NCBI RefSeq assembly: GCF_000960975.1
Contig: NZ_CP010803.1
Span: 843,501 to 907,500 of the forward strand
Reading direction: 5' to 3'
Length of the DNA: 64,000 nt
Origin: Martelella endophytica
Lineage (GTDB): Bacteria > Pseudomonadota > Alphaproteobacteria > Rhizobiales > Rhizobiaceae
Position 1 is the first letter of the stretch. Each line of letters opens with the position of its first letter. The notes beneath the pieces were generated by a model. That model had not been told where the DNA came from, did not search any database, and saw nothing but the letters and a program-made list of their open reading frames with translations. Below are positions 17,663 to 26,490 of this stretch, piece after piece. A program made the position numbers and the translations under genes.

Positions 17663-18733
17663 ATGGCTACGATCAGTCTCAAGAACATAAAGAAGTCCTT
17701 TGGCGCGGTGGAAGTCATCCACGATGTCAGCCTTGACGTCGAGGACGGCGAATTCCTGGCCCTCGTCGGCCCGTCCGGTTGCGGCAAGTCCACCCTCCTG
17801 CGCATGCTCGCGGGGCTGGAAGAAGTAACCGCCGGCGACATCATGATCGGCGGAGAACGGGTCAACGACCTCTCGCCGCGCGAGCGCAATATCGCAATGG
17901 TGTTCCAGTCCTATGCGCTTTATCCGCACATGACGGTGCGCCAGAACATGAGCTTCAATCTCAGACTGTCGCGCACGCCGAAGGCCGAGCAGGAAAAGCG
18001 GGTCAACGAGGCCGCGCGCATGCTGGGCCTTGAAAACCTGCTCGACCGCAAGCCGGCCAATCTTTCCGGCGGTCAGCGTCAGCGCGTCGCCATGGGTCGC
18101 GCGGTCGTGCGGCATCCGGAAGTCTTCCTGTTCGACGAACCCCTGTCGAACCTCGATGCCAAGCTGCGTGTCCAGATGCGGGCCGAGATCAAGGCGCTTC
18201 ACCAGAAGGTGCGCACGACCTCGGTCTACGTGACCCACGACCAGATCGAGGCGATGACGCTTGCCGACCGGATCGTTGTGCTCAATGGCGGCATCATCGA
18301 ACAGGTCGGCCGTCCGCTCGACCTTTATCGCCAGCCGGCAAACCTTTTTGTCGCAGGCTTCATCGGCTCACCGGCAATGAATTTCATCGATGCCAAAATC
18401 TCCGAAAAGGATGGCGCCGTTATCGGTCATTGCATTGACGGCAATGATGTCATTCTGCCGGCGCCCTACGGTGAACATGCCGGCCGCGAGGTAACCCTCG
18501 GCTTCCGTCCGGAAGATTTCGCGCTGGGCGAAGGCAGCATCCGTGGTTCTGTCGCTATGGTCGAGCCGACCGGTGCGCAGACCCTCGTTTCGGTTGCGAC
18601 AACCGGAGCCAAGGAACCCTTCCTCGCAGTCGTGGATGCGGCCTCTGAATATGACGTCGACCAGGCGGTTGCCGCTCATATTGCGCCGGAAAAGGTTCAC
18701 GTCTTTGACAGGAAAACCGGGAGGCGCCTGTGA
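17663..18733 (+). CDS. ugpC: Sugar ABC transporter ATP-binding protein (UgpC/MalK type)
   Basis: A 356-residue ATPase with Walker A GPSGCGKST, signature LSGGQRQRVAMGRA, Walker B FLFDEPLSNLD and the switch His in YVTHDQ. From about residue 235 it has the OB-fold TOBE domain typical of MalK/UgpC proteins (LGFRPEDFALGEG). A GTGGAGGAG ribosome site precedes the start. No permease genes adjoin it; the nearest set without an ATPase is at 8.9-11.9 kb, so it probably energises that system, with both operons under one regulator. Confidence 0.94.
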   Translation: MATISLKNIKKSFGAVEVIHDVSLDVEDGEFLALVGPSGCGKSTLLRMLAGLEEVTAGDIMIGGERVNDLSPRERNIAMVFQSYALYPHMTVRQNMSFNLRLSRTPKAEQEKRVNEAARMLGLENLLDRKPANLSGGQRQRVAMGRAVVRHPEVFLFDEPLSNLDAKLRVQMRAEIKALHQKVRTTSVYVTHDQIEAMTLADRIVVLNGGIIEQVGRPLDLYRQPANLFVAGFIGSPAMNFIDAKISEKDGAVIGHCIDGNDVILPAPYGEHAGREVTLGFRPEDFALGEGSIRGSVAMVEPTGAQTLVSVATTGAKEPFLAVVDAASEYDVDQAVAAHIAPEKVHVFDRKTGRRL

Positions 18734-19206
18734 GCGAACGCCTGGAACAGATCGCGCGCCTGGAAGAGGAACGCCAGGCGCTCACCCTGCCCGCATTCAA
18801 CGCCGATATCGCCTGGGCGATCGGCACCCACATCAGGGACCGCGCCTCCGCCGAGAAATTCCCGATCGCGATCGAAGTTTCGGGCATCGGCGGGCGGCTG
18901 TTCTTCGCATCCATGCCGGGCGCAAGCCCGGACAACGCCGAATGGATCCGCCGCAAGCGCAATGTCGTCGAGCGTTTTTTCGAAAGTTCACTGCTGGTGA
19001 CGCTCAGATGCGACGAACGCGGCCGCAAGATACCCGAGCAGTTCAAGCTCAGCGAAGCCGATTTCGTTCACTCGGGCGGGGGCGTTGCGATCAGAACCAA
19101 AGACAGCGGCTTTGTCGGCTGCGTCACGGTCTCTGGCCTGACGCAGTATCAGGATCACACGCTTGGAGCGGACGCGCTCCGGGCTTTGATCGCGTCCTGG
19201 AAATAA
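18730..19206 (+). CDS. UPF0303/heme-degrading-domain (HbpS-like) protein
   Basis: A 158-residue protein of the UPF0303 family, fold-related to HbpS/GlcG. Recognisable segments are FNADIAWAIGTHIRDRA, PIAIEVSGIGGRLFF, WIRRKRNVVERFFESS and HSGGGVAIRTKDSGFVGCVTVSGL. It overlaps the UgpC stop by 4 bases and ends the operon. The family's biochemical role is unsettled; members are found beside sugar catabolism genes. No signal peptide. Confidence 0.85.
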   Translation: MSERLEQIARLEEERQALTLPAFNADIAWAIGTHIRDRASAEKFPIAIEVSGIGGRLFFASMPGASPDNAEWIRRKRNVVERFFESSLLVTLRCDERGRKIPEQFKLSEADFVHSGGGVAIRTKDSGFVGCVTVSGLTQYQDHTLGADALRALIASWK

Positions 19207-19244
19207 GCGTCACAGTGCCGGATTAACGCTACGGCGCTCCAAGA

Positions 19245-19575
19245 ATGGAGCAAAACCCGACATCACTCAAACGCTTCGTCGGCTACGGACTTCTGGTGGC
19301 GTTTGTCGCCGTGGCAGTTTCGGCAGGCGCAAGCTTTATCACGGTGCAATTGCTGACACTGCCCTTTTGGCCAGGCCTGGGTTGCCTTTGCACCGGTCGG
19401 TGTCGAAGCGATGGCATCAATGGCACTGGAATTGAATCGTGACCCGGTCTACGTCGCCAGGCATCACGTCTATCGTATCGTGATGCTGCACGTCACGCTG
19501 CCGATTTTGGTCAATCCGGGTCGCACGGGGATGAAGGCCCGGAGATCCGCCGCCAGACCCGTTGCAGCGGCGTGA
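19245..19575 (+). pseudogene. Remnant of AbrB-family membrane protein, frameshifted
   Basis: From 19245 the frame gives a hydrophobic stretch (YGLLVAFVAVAVSAGASF, then LLTLPFW). A shift near 19372 is needed to continue into AWVAFAPVGVEAMASMALEL and NRDPVYVARHHVYRIVMLHV, ending at a stop at 19575. The joined sequence resembles the last part of AbrB-type (PF05145) membrane proteins, where a FAPGG-like motif is followed by LG-DP-FV--HH. The N-terminal two thirds of the gene are missing. A broken relic is the best reading, though the family assignment rests on memory of the motif. Confidence 0.55.
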
Positions 19576-19793
19576 AGGCTTTGCTTTCAGGGCTACCGTG
19601 GGCAAGACGCGGCTTCGCTGCGCTCGTGATGCCGCGCCTTGTTCCTGCAGAACCGGTGGGAGTGCTTGCGTTTAAGATTGCAGGAGACATCTCAGCTTGG
19701 CCGAACACCCCTTCAACATATCCTTTTCCCATCTCACGGGATTGAATAATCTCTCCGCGACCGAATAATTATGACAGCGGGAATAGAACAGCA

Positions 19794-19823
19794 AAAAGCC
19801 CCCGCGTTTTTGCGGGGGCTTTT
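19794..19823. terminator. Strong intrinsic terminator hairpin (copy 1)
   Basis: AAAAGCCCCCGC (19794-19805) and GCGGGGGCTTTT (19812-19823) form a 12 bp stem with a 6-base loop, with A/T tracts on both sides so that it can stop transcription from either direction. It is the downstream neighbour of a tRNA-fMet-like fragment on the minus strand. A near-identical copy is at 52215-52243. Confidence 0.85.
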
Positions 19824-19843
19824 GTGTTTGATATTGTCAGATT

Positions 19844-19866
19844 TGGTTGCGGGGGCAGAATTTGAA
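19844..19866 (-). other. tRNA-fMet 3'-end remnant (copy 1)
   Basis: Read on the minus strand this is TTCAAATTCTGCCCCCGCAA plus CCA, matching the T-arm and acceptor 3' end of an initiator tRNA with one change. The rest of the tRNA is absent. The same fragment occurs at 52265-52285 at the same distance (50 bases) from the same terminator, in the same orientation. It may be an attachment-site relic. Confidence 0.6.
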
Positions 19867-20090
19867 AACTGGTTTGCTTGAACCCAAAGGAGAGAAGCGG
19901 ACGCCGGTTCTTCAACTTCTGCTCCAATACCTTCTCATGCGCTAACAGAATGGATCCCTCCCCCTTCTCACATGATTGCCTAGCTTGCGGGAAGATGTCT
20001 GTTTCAGCAGAGGCAACGCAGAAGCGCCATGTCATTTGCTTTAAAGGAATTTCTAATAGGGAGCCGGGTTCCACTTCACCTGCAAGGATA

Positions 20091-20834
20091 CTAAAGCCAG
20101 GCAGACTGCGCGCCTTCTTCGGCGCCGCCCTCTGTGATCCCCTTGATCAGCACCTGGCGTGAACTTTCCAGGTGAGCATGCATTGTGACGCGCGCCGTTT
20201 CGGGATCTCCGGCTGCAATCGCGGCGTAGACATCCGTATGTCCGACGAAATCGCTTCCGTAAAATTCCGGATGACTTGCCTCGATGTGATAAAACCGTTC
20301 GAATTCGCGGAGAACGCCAACAATGCAGCGATGCAGCCTTTCATTGCGAGAGGCAATCGCAATGATCTCGTGAAATGCATTGTCGATCAGAATCATCCGG
20401 GCGATTTCGGTGGCGTCGGGCCTGGCGCGCGGCGCACTCTGCTCGCTGGCTTCTAGAAGCGCCTTTAGTTCATCGGATTGCTCAGTCGAGATTTTCCGTG
20501 CTGCAAGTGCTGCCGCCTCGCCGTCGACAAGCGCACGGAAGGCGAAGAGATCCCGGATCGAGGACATATGCAGTGGCGTAACCATGTAGCCACGTCGCGG
20601 GATCGCCTGGACGAACCCCTCCATCTGCAGCCGCCCCAAAGCTTCCCGGACCGGCGTCTTGCTCATCTCCAGATTTTTAGCCAGCTCCGCCTCGGTAAAG
20701 TCATGCCCCGGCTCGAGACTGCGTTCCACGATGTTCTCGCGAATGCGCCTGTACGCCTTGTCGGTCAGCGACGGAGGCTTTCCGCCGCGCTGCGTGTCGT
20801 CTTCCCGCCAACTGAAAATACGCTCTGCTGCCAT
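20091..20834 (-). CDS. GntR-family (FadR subfamily) transcriptional regulator
   Basis: A 247-residue GntR protein. The winged helix at about residues 23-90 contains TDKAYRRIRENIVERSLEPG and MSKTPVREALGRLQMEG. An all-helical FCD effector domain follows (residues about 100-230), with the metal-binding histidines likely in NAFHEIIAIASRNERLH and GHTDVYAAIAAGD. The start at 20834 has a GGGAAG site. It is divergent from peptide ABC system 1; the palindrome at 20899-20918 in the shared promoter region is its likely operator. Confidence 0.92.
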   Translation of the reverse strand: MAAERIFSWREDDTQRGGKPPSLTDKAYRRIRENIVERSLEPGHDFTEAELAKNLEMSKTPVREALGRLQMEGFVQAIPRRGYMVTPLHMSSIRDLFAFRALVDGEAAALAARKISTEQSDELKALLEASEQSAPRARPDATEIARMILIDNAFHEIIAIASRNERLHRCIVGVLREFERFYHIEASHPEFYGSDFVGHTDVYAAIAAGDPETARVTMHAHLESSRQVLIKGITEGGAEEGAQSAWL

Positions 20835-20898
20835 GCTTCCCTGCTCGCCCCAATTCCAGAGCCGAACCTTAAAAGGTTGGCACCTTATTTGCAATGTC

Positions 20899-20918
20899 CA
20901 CTGTAATATATTATGGTG
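20899..20918. promoter_or_regulatory. Candidate GntR operator
   Basis: CAC-TG-TAATATATTA-TG-GTG is an inverted repeat of 20 bases with only the two inner spacer pairs unmatched. It lies between the divergent GntR and ABC permease genes, 65 bases from the former's start. Symmetry and placement fit a FadR-type dimer site. Confidence 0.5.
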
Positions 20919-21014
20919 CGTACTTCAAACGCCTCTTCCTTTGAGGCACGGGCCGCGTTGGGCATATCCATATTCTTACGCGTCGTACTCACGGAACCAG
21001 ACGATACGGAGCCG

Positions 21015-21959
21015 ATGGCAAGCTATTTCATAAGACGATTATTGCTGGGCGTAGCAGTGCTGCTCGTCGCGATGACGATCCTCTTTTTGCTGATCTACAC
21101 GGTCCCCGGTGACCCCGCGACAATCGCGCTGGGGCCACGGGCGAGCGAGCTGCAAAAGGAAGCATTCCGCCAGCGCATGGGGCTTGACCAACCGCTTGTC
21201 ATGCAGGCGCTGAATTTCATCTGGTCGCTGCTTCATGGCGATCTCGGCACGGACATCCTCAATCAGAGGCCGGTGACGGCGATGGTGCTTTCCGCACTGC
21301 CCAAGACCGTTCTTCTGGCCGTCACGGGGCTTGGCTGGGCTGCCCTGATGGGTATTCCGCTCGGCATCTGGGCAGCCATGCGGCCCGATACCTGGATCGA
21401 CCGGATCATCGGGCTGATCTCGACCAGTGTGGTCGCCCTGCCGGCATTTCTGATGGCAATTTACGCCCTGATCCTGTTTTCGGTTCAGCTGCGCTGGTTT
21501 CCATCGATCGGCGCCGGCGAACCGGGCCATATCGGCGACCAGATCCATCATCTGATCCTTCCCGCCTTTGCCGTCGGCGTTGCCTGGGTCGGCTATATCG
21601 CCCGTCTGGTGCGCGTCGCTATGCTCGAAACGCTGGCCGAGCCGCATGTCCGTACCTTCCAGACCTATGGCATCAGCAATCTGCGCATCGTGCTGCGTTG
21701 CGTTCTGCCGATCGCCATCGTTCCGGTGATTTCCGTTCTGGGCGTCGGCATGGGCAATCTTCTGTCCGGCGCAGTCCTCGTTGAAGTCGTGTTTTCCCGT
21801 CCCGGGCTTGGATCAATGGCCTATGACGCAGTCATCAGCCGCAATTTTCCGGTCGTTCTCGGATCTGTCGTGGTCACCACCGCGCTCTATGTCGTCGCCA
21901 ATTTTCTGGCGGACATGGCGATTGCGATCCTCGACCCCCGACTGGCAGAAAAGGGTTGA
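21015..21959 (+). CDS. Peptide-type ABC permease, DppB family (system 1)
   Basis: A 314-residue inner-membrane permease. The start at 21015 (MASYFIRRLLLGVAVLLVAM) has GGAG close before it and gives the standard N-terminus; the longer reading adds a non-membrane leader. Conserved parts are YTVPGDPA, ARLVRVAMLETLAEPHVRTF and the region GNLLSGAVLVEVVFSRPGLG. It pairs with the DppC-type gene 3 bases downstream. The set would import di- or oligopeptides or chemically similar amides. Confidence 0.93.
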   Translation: MASYFIRRLLLGVAVLLVAMTILFLLIYTVPGDPATIALGPRASELQKEAFRQRMGLDQPLVMQALNFIWSLLHGDLGTDILNQRPVTAMVLSALPKTVLLAVTGLGWAALMGIPLGIWAAMRPDTWIDRIIGLISTSVVALPAFLMAIYALILFSVQLRWFPSIGAGEPGHIGDQIHHLILPAFAVGVAWVGYIARLVRVAMLETLAEPHVRTFQTYGISNLRIVLRCVLPIAIVPVISVLGVGMGNLLSGAVLVEVVFSRPGLGSMAYDAVISRNFPVVLGSVVVTTALYVVANFLADMAIAILDPRLAEKG

Positions 21960-21962
21960 CCG

Positions 21963-22847
21963 ATGAGTGAAGTCACGCAGGATATTGCACCGATTGCCAG
22001 CCGGCCGGCCCGGTTTGCAACCTTCAGAAGGTTGATGCGCAATCCGACGGGCGCAATCGCGACCATCGTCATCGCTCTCTTCATCGTCGCAGCGATTGCC
22101 GCACCGCTTGTCGCTCCCTATGACCCGAATGCGATTGCGCCGCGCGTCAGAATGCAGGGCCCATCGCTTGCCCACTGGCTGGGAACCGATCAGCTTGGCC
22201 GCGATCTCCTCAGTCGGGTGATCTATGGCACCCGCACCGCCTTCAAGGTCGCGCTTCTGGGAACGGCCGGCGCGCTGGCCGCAGGTATGGTCATGGGCAT
22301 GATCGCCGGTCTTGGCTCCAAAATCATCGATAGTTTTCTGGTTCTGATCAATGACTCGGTCAAGTCGCTGCCGCTGGTGCTGTTCGCGCTGGTCCTGGTC
22401 TCGATCTACGGGCCGTCGATGACGACGCTGATCTTCGTTATTTCCGCCTCCATGGCGCCCGGATATTTCCGCGTGGTTCGAAATCAGGTTCTCGTCCTGC
22501 GCAATGCCGATTTCGTGGTCGCCGCCGAAGCCATTGGCAGTTCCCGCATCCGGCTTGCTGCCTCGCACCTTTTGCCCAACCTCATCGGGCCGATCTTCGT
22601 GCTTGTGGCCATGGATATTCCCGCCGTGATCGGCATCGAATCCGGCCTCAGCTTTCTGGGGCAGGGCGTGCAACCGCCCCAATCAAGCTGGGGCAACATG
22701 CTGGCGGAGGGCTACACCTATGTCCGCCAGGCGCCGCACATCGCGGTCGCAGCGGGCCTTCCCATCGTGATCACGACAATCGCATTCACCTTCCTTGGCG
22801 AAGCCCTGCGCGACGTTCTGGATCCCCGCAAGGTCACGAGGCGCTGA
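21963..22847 (+). CDS. Peptide-type ABC permease, DppC family (system 1)
   Basis: A 294-residue partner permease. It has the N-terminal helix, the periplasmic segment HWLGTDQLGRDLLSRVIYGT diagnostic of DppC/OppC proteins, the EAA-like RNADFVVAAEAIGSSRIRLA, and LSFLGQGVQPPQSSWGNML near the end. Its stop overlaps the next start (TGATG), so translation is coupled to the ATPase gene. Confidence 0.94.
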   Translation: MSEVTQDIAPIASRPARFATFRRLMRNPTGAIATIVIALFIVAAIAAPLVAPYDPNAIAPRVRMQGPSLAHWLGTDQLGRDLLSRVIYGTRTAFKVALLGTAGALAAGMVMGMIAGLGSKIIDSFLVLINDSVKSLPLVLFALVLVSIYGPSMTTLIFVISASMAPGYFRVVRNQVLVLRNADFVVAAEAIGSSRIRLAASHLLPNLIGPIFVLVAMDIPAVIGIESGLSFLGQGVQPPQSSWGNMLAEGYTYVRQAPHIAVAAGLPIVITTIAFTFLGEALRDVLDPRKVTRR

Positions 22848-23818
22848 TGAGTATGGAACCGGTCCTTTCCCTCAATGATGTCAGCATCGTCTACCCCGGC
22901 GACGCGTCAGACGTACGGGCCGTGCGCAATGTCTCGCTCGATGTCGCGCCCGGCGAAACGCTCGGTCTGGTCGGCGAAAGCGGATCGGGCAAGTCGAGCC
23001 TCGCCGCCGCCATGCTTGGCCTTCTGCCAGCCGGCGCTCGGGTCGAGGGCACTGTGCAGTTCGAAGGCCAGGAGATGACGCAGCTTGGCGAGACCGAGCG
23101 CAGGCGCCTGCGTGGATCCGCGATTGCGGCCATTGCCCAGGATCCTTTCACGGCGCTCAATCCGGTCATGCGGATCGGCAAGCAGATGGTCGAGTTTCAG
23201 CACTGGCAGAAGGGGCTCAGCAAAACCGAGCGCTGGAACCGCGCGACAGAAATGCTGGCCCGCGTCGGCCTTTCCGATCCCGAACTTCGCATGCGCCAGT
23301 TTCCGCATCAGCTTTCCGGCGGCAGCCGTCAACGCGTAGCCATCGGCGCAGCCCTTCTGGCCGAGCCGCGTCTTCTGATCGCGGACGAGCCGACGACGGC
23401 TCTGGATGCGACCACGGAAGCCCAGATTCTCACCATCATGCGGGATGCCAAGGCCGAAATGACCGGCGCGACCGTGTTTATCACCCACGACATCAGCGTC
23501 GTGTCGCGGCTCTGCGACCGGGTTGCCGTGCTCTATGCCGGCGAATTGATGGAGACCGGGCCGGTCAGCGACGTGCTTGCCAACCCGCAACATCCCTATA
23601 CCAGAGCGCTTCTTGACTGCGATCCGGCCCGCATCGACAGGCCAACCAGAACATTGCCGACCATCCCCGGCACTGTTCCGCCGCCAGGGGCCGCGCGCAA
23701 GGGCTGCGTCTTCGCTGAACGATGTCCCGCCGCCTTCGCCCGCTGCGCGATCGAGAAACCAAAGCTTCTGAGCTGCGGCGCGGGCTGGAAGAGCGCCTGT
23801 CATCTGGTGACGGCATGA
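22847..23818 (+). CDS. Peptide-type ABC ATPase, DppD/OppD family (system 1)
   Basis: A 323-residue ATPase. Walker A is GESGSGKSS, the Q-loop AIAQDPFTALNPV, the signature LSGGSRQRVAIGAA, Walker [13 protein letters not shown] and the switch His TVFITHD. The C-terminal oligopeptide-transporter domain carries the cysteine cluster seen in this family (KGCVFAERCPAAFARC), a possible iron-sulfur site. It overlaps the next gene by 4 bases. Confidence 0.94.
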   Translation: MSMEPVLSLNDVSIVYPGDASDVRAVRNVSLDVAPGETLGLVGESGSGKSSLAAAMLGLLPAGARVEGTVQFEGQEMTQLGETERRRLRGSAIAAIAQDPFTALNPVMRIGKQMVEFQHWQKGLSKTERWNRATEMLARVGLSDPELRMRQFPHQLSGGSRQRVAIGAALLAEPRLLIADEPTTALDATTEAQILTIMRDAKAEMTGATVFITHDISVVSRLCDRVAVLYAGELMETGPVSDVLANPQHPYTRALLDCDPARIDRPTRTLPTIPGTVPPPGAARKGCVFAERCPAAFARCAIEKPKLLSCGAGWKSACHLVTA

Positions 23819-24816
23819 CCAAGAAAGACAATCTCCTCGAAATCAACGACCTGCAGGTTCGCTATCCGGCAGCAAGCTTCATGGAGCGCCTGCGCGGTGC
23901 TGCAAAAGACGTGACCGTTCTGCCCGGCACCTCGCTTTCCATCGAACGCGGCAAGACCGTTGGGCTGATCGGCGAGAGCGGCAGCGGCAAGACAACGCTT
24001 GGCCGCGCGATCATGGGGCTCGCGCCGATCTCCGACGGTCAGATCCGCCTCGACAAGGATACCGTGACCTCGCAGACCGACCGCGCCTGGCCCAGCATGC
24101 GCCGCAAGACCGCCTTCATGTTTCAGGATGCGGTAGCGTCGCTCGATCCGCGCATGCGCCTTGGACTTTCGGTTACCGAGCCTCTCGTGGTGCATAACGT
24201 GCTTGAAGGCGATCGACGGGAGAAGGCCATCGCGCTTTTAGGACTTGTCGGCCTGTCACCCGATTTCGCCGACCGATATCCGCATGAAATTTCCGGCGGA
24301 CAGGCTCGCCGCGTCACCGTAGCCCGCGCGCTGGCGCTCGAACCGGAGCTGGTTGTCGCCGACGAGCCGACCGCAGGACTTGATCTCTCCGTACAGGGCG
24401 AGCTCCTGAACCTTTTGAACGACCTGCAGGCCCGGCTGAACGTAAGCTTCCTGCTGATCACCCACAATCTTGCCGTCGCCCGCCATGTCACCGACCGGAT
24501 CGCGATCATGTATCTCGGTCGGATCGTTGAGGAAGGGCCCTCCGAACAGGTGTTCCGCTCGCCAGCGCACCCTTACACAAAGGCGCTTCTCGCTGCCAAG
24601 GAAACGATCGACGTCGACGGGCTGATTGCCGGTGAGGTTCCAAGCCTCAAGGACCGCCCCGCCGGTTGCGAATTCCGCACCCGCTGTCCGGTCGCCCGCG
24701 CCATTTGTGCTGAAAAGGCCCCCGCCGCACGCCGTGGCGAGAATGGCCATGTCGCAACCTGTCATTTTGCCTGGCCCGACAGAAAGCCGATGCAAACCTC
24801 CAGACCCCAAGACTGA
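23815..24816 (+). CDS. Peptide-type ABC ATPase, DppF/OppF family (system 1)
   Basis: A 333-residue ATPase with Walker A GESGSGKTT, Walker B VVADEPTAGLD and switch His ITHN. The signature reads SGGQARRVTVARAL, with Ala-Arg in place of the usual Gln-Arg pair. The C-terminal cysteine cluster is present (GCEFRTRCPVARAIC). The start at 23815 overlaps the DppD stop; the upstream extension is the other gene's frame. It completes the ATPase heterodimer of system 1. Confidence 0.93.
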   Translation: MTKKDNLLEINDLQVRYPAASFMERLRGAAKDVTVLPGTSLSIERGKTVGLIGESGSGKTTLGRAIMGLAPISDGQIRLDKDTVTSQTDRAWPSMRRKTAFMFQDAVASLDPRMRLGLSVTEPLVVHNVLEGDRREKAIALLGLVGLSPDFADRYPHEISGGQARRVTVARALALEPELVVADEPTAGLDLSVQGELLNLLNDLQARLNVSFLLITHNLAVARHVTDRIAIMYLGRIVEEGPSEQVFRSPAHPYTKALLAAKETIDVDGLIAGEVPSLKDRPAGCEFRTRCPVARAICAEKAPAARRGENGHVATCHFAWPDRKPMQTSRPQD

Positions 24817-24849
24817 AACATAAAGCCAAACGAAGGAAATTGACTGACC

Positions 24850-26412
24850 ATGAATGAATTCAAGATCACCCGACGCCAGGCGATGCAGAGACTGGGCGCA
24901 GGCGGACTGGCCCTTGCCGTTGGCAACATGGCCGGAACGAGCGCAGTTTGTGCGCAGGAAAACAAGGTTCTGAAGATCCGCAATGACGGCGACATGGAAC
25001 GTATCGACCCTGCCAGCCGCGGTGGCTGGTACGACGAAACGGTGATGTTTGCGATCTTCTCCGGCCTGGTGCGCTATAGCGATGGCGACAACTGGGACTG
25101 GGAGCTGGATGCGGCCACCGTTCTTGACGACAGCGATCCACTCAACATCAAGTTCGAACTGCGCCCCGGCATTCAGTTCACCAACGGTTTCGGCGAAATG
25201 ACGGCGGAAGACGTCAAGTTTTCCTATGAGCGTTTTGCCGATCCGGCCGTAAACGCGGTTTATGGCTCCGACTGGGCGGCCCTGGATCAGGTGGAAGTGA
25301 CCGGCAAATATACCGGCGTCATCCGCCTGAAGGAGGCCTTCGCGCCGCTCTTCACCTCGACGTTGCCGAACGCATCCGGCCTGATCATTTCGAAAAAGGC
25401 CGTCGAAGCCTCCGGCAAGCCGGACATTGCGACCGACCCGCTGGCCTGCGGCGGTCCCTATCAGCTTGCCGAATGGCGGCCGCGCGAAATCATTCGTCTC
25501 ACCCGCAATCCGGGCTGGGTCGGACCAGAGCCCTTCTATGACGAGATCCAGCTTTATCCGATTGCGGACGTGACCTCGGCCGAGACCGCTTTCACAGCCG
25601 GAGACCTCGACTGCACGCAAATCGCCGTCAATTCGATTCCCGCCTATGAGGGCACGGACAACACCCTGACGGTCAAACCGGCGCTCGGTTATTCCTGGAT
25701 CGGCATGAATGTCGAAAGTCCGAAGCTTTCCGACATCAAGGTGCGCCGTGCTATCCAGCACGCCGTCAATGTTCAGGAAATCGTCGATGCGACCTTCGGC
25801 GGCGTTGTTGATCCGGCCTACGGTCTGGTGCCGCCGCCGCTGATGGGCGCCCGCGATGAGGTGCTCTACGGCTATGACCCCGATCAGGCTCGCGCACTGC
25901 TGCAGGAAGCAGGCGCCGACGGTCTCGACCTGTCTCTCTCCTTCGGAACGGACCCGGATATCATGATTGTCGCTCAGGTGCTGCAGGCCCAGCTTGCCGC
26001 CGTCGGCATCAACCTTTCGATCCGCCAGATGGACAGCGCCACGATGATTGCCGAAGCCCAGGACAATGAGGGCGGTGGTTATCAGAACATCGAGCTGATC
26101 ATCGAGCCGTTCACCACCACGCCGGACCCGAGCTGGGTGACGGAATGGTTCACCTGCGATCAGGTCGGCGTATGGAATTTCCAGCGCACCTGCTCGCCGG
26201 AATGGGACGAGAAGAACGCTGCAGCGGTGAAGGAAACCGATCCGGCAAAACGTGAGCAGATGTATATCGAGCTGCAGAACGAACTGGAGGAAACAGGAGC
26301 CTATGTGTTCCTCTATCATGGTGTGAACGCCTGGGTCACGAAGCCCGGTATCACGCCTGCCTTCAAGCCCGATGCGCAGATCGCTTTCCTGAGAGACTTC
26401 AAGGAAGCCTGA
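24850..26412 (+). CDS. Family-5 extracellular solute-binding protein (system 1)
   Basis: A 520-residue peptide-type binding protein. The N-terminus ITRRQAMQRLGAGGLALAV has a twin-arginine pair before a hydrophobic stretch, suggesting Tat export, with cleavage near VCAQ. Family marks are KFELRPGIQFTNG, TAEDVKFSYERFADP, CGGPYQLAEWRPRE and VRRAIQHAVNVQEIVDATFG. It is the last transporter gene of the operon (34 bases after DppF) and is followed by a strong hairpin. The ligand is unknown; relatives bind peptides, opines, glutathione or other small amides. Confidence 0.93.
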   Translation: MNEFKITRRQAMQRLGAGGLALAVGNMAGTSAVCAQENKVLKIRNDGDMERIDPASRGGWYDETVMFAIFSGLVRYSDGDNWDWELDAATVLDDSDPLNIKFELRPGIQFTNGFGEMTAEDVKFSYERFADPAVNAVYGSDWAALDQVEVTGKYTGVIRLKEAFAPLFTSTLPNASGLIISKKAVEASGKPDIATDPLACGGPYQLAEWRPREIIRLTRNPGWVGPEPFYDEIQLYPIADVTSAETAFTAGDLDCTQIAVNSIPAYEGTDNTLTVKPALGYSWIGMNVESPKLSDIKVRRAIQHAVNVQEIVDATFGGVVDPAYGLVPPPLMGARDEVLYGYDPDQARALLQEAGADGLDLSLSFGTDPDIMIVAQVLQAQLAAVGINLSIRQMDSATMIAEAQDNEGGGYQNIELIIEPFTTTPDPSWVTEWFTCDQVGVWNFQRTCSPEWDEKNAAAVKETDPAKREQMYIELQNELEETGAYVFLYHGVNAWVTKPGITPAFKPDAQIAFLRDFKEA

Positions 26413-26420
26413 TGAAACCG

Positions 26421-26446
26421 GGGGCGGGTCACAAGAGACCCGCCCC
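26421..26446 (+). other. Perfect hairpin after binding protein of system 1
   Basis: GGGGCGGGTC (26421-26430) and GACCCGCCCC (26437-26446) form a 10 bp stem with loop ACAAGA, 9 bases after the stop codon. Only a short TTT follows, so partial termination or mRNA stabilisation is more likely than full termination. Confidence 0.65.
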
Positions 26447-26490
26447 TGCCTTTCATTGCCAACCGGCATAGACAAACCGGAACAATAAAC

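Noticed and set aside
19511..19732. 73-residue minus-strand open frame as a small gene
   Set aside because: No ribosome site and low-complexity composition; it overlaps the permease relic and looks like chance.
19844..19910. Complete tRNA-fMet gene
   Set aside because: Only the 3' end matches. No anticodon arm, D-arm or 5' acceptor strand is found upstream on the minus strand, here or at 52265.
24256..26475. 739-residue open frame on the minus strand
   Set aside because: It lies antisense to the binding-protein gene and the end of DppF, has no recognisable domain, and results from high GC at third codon positions.
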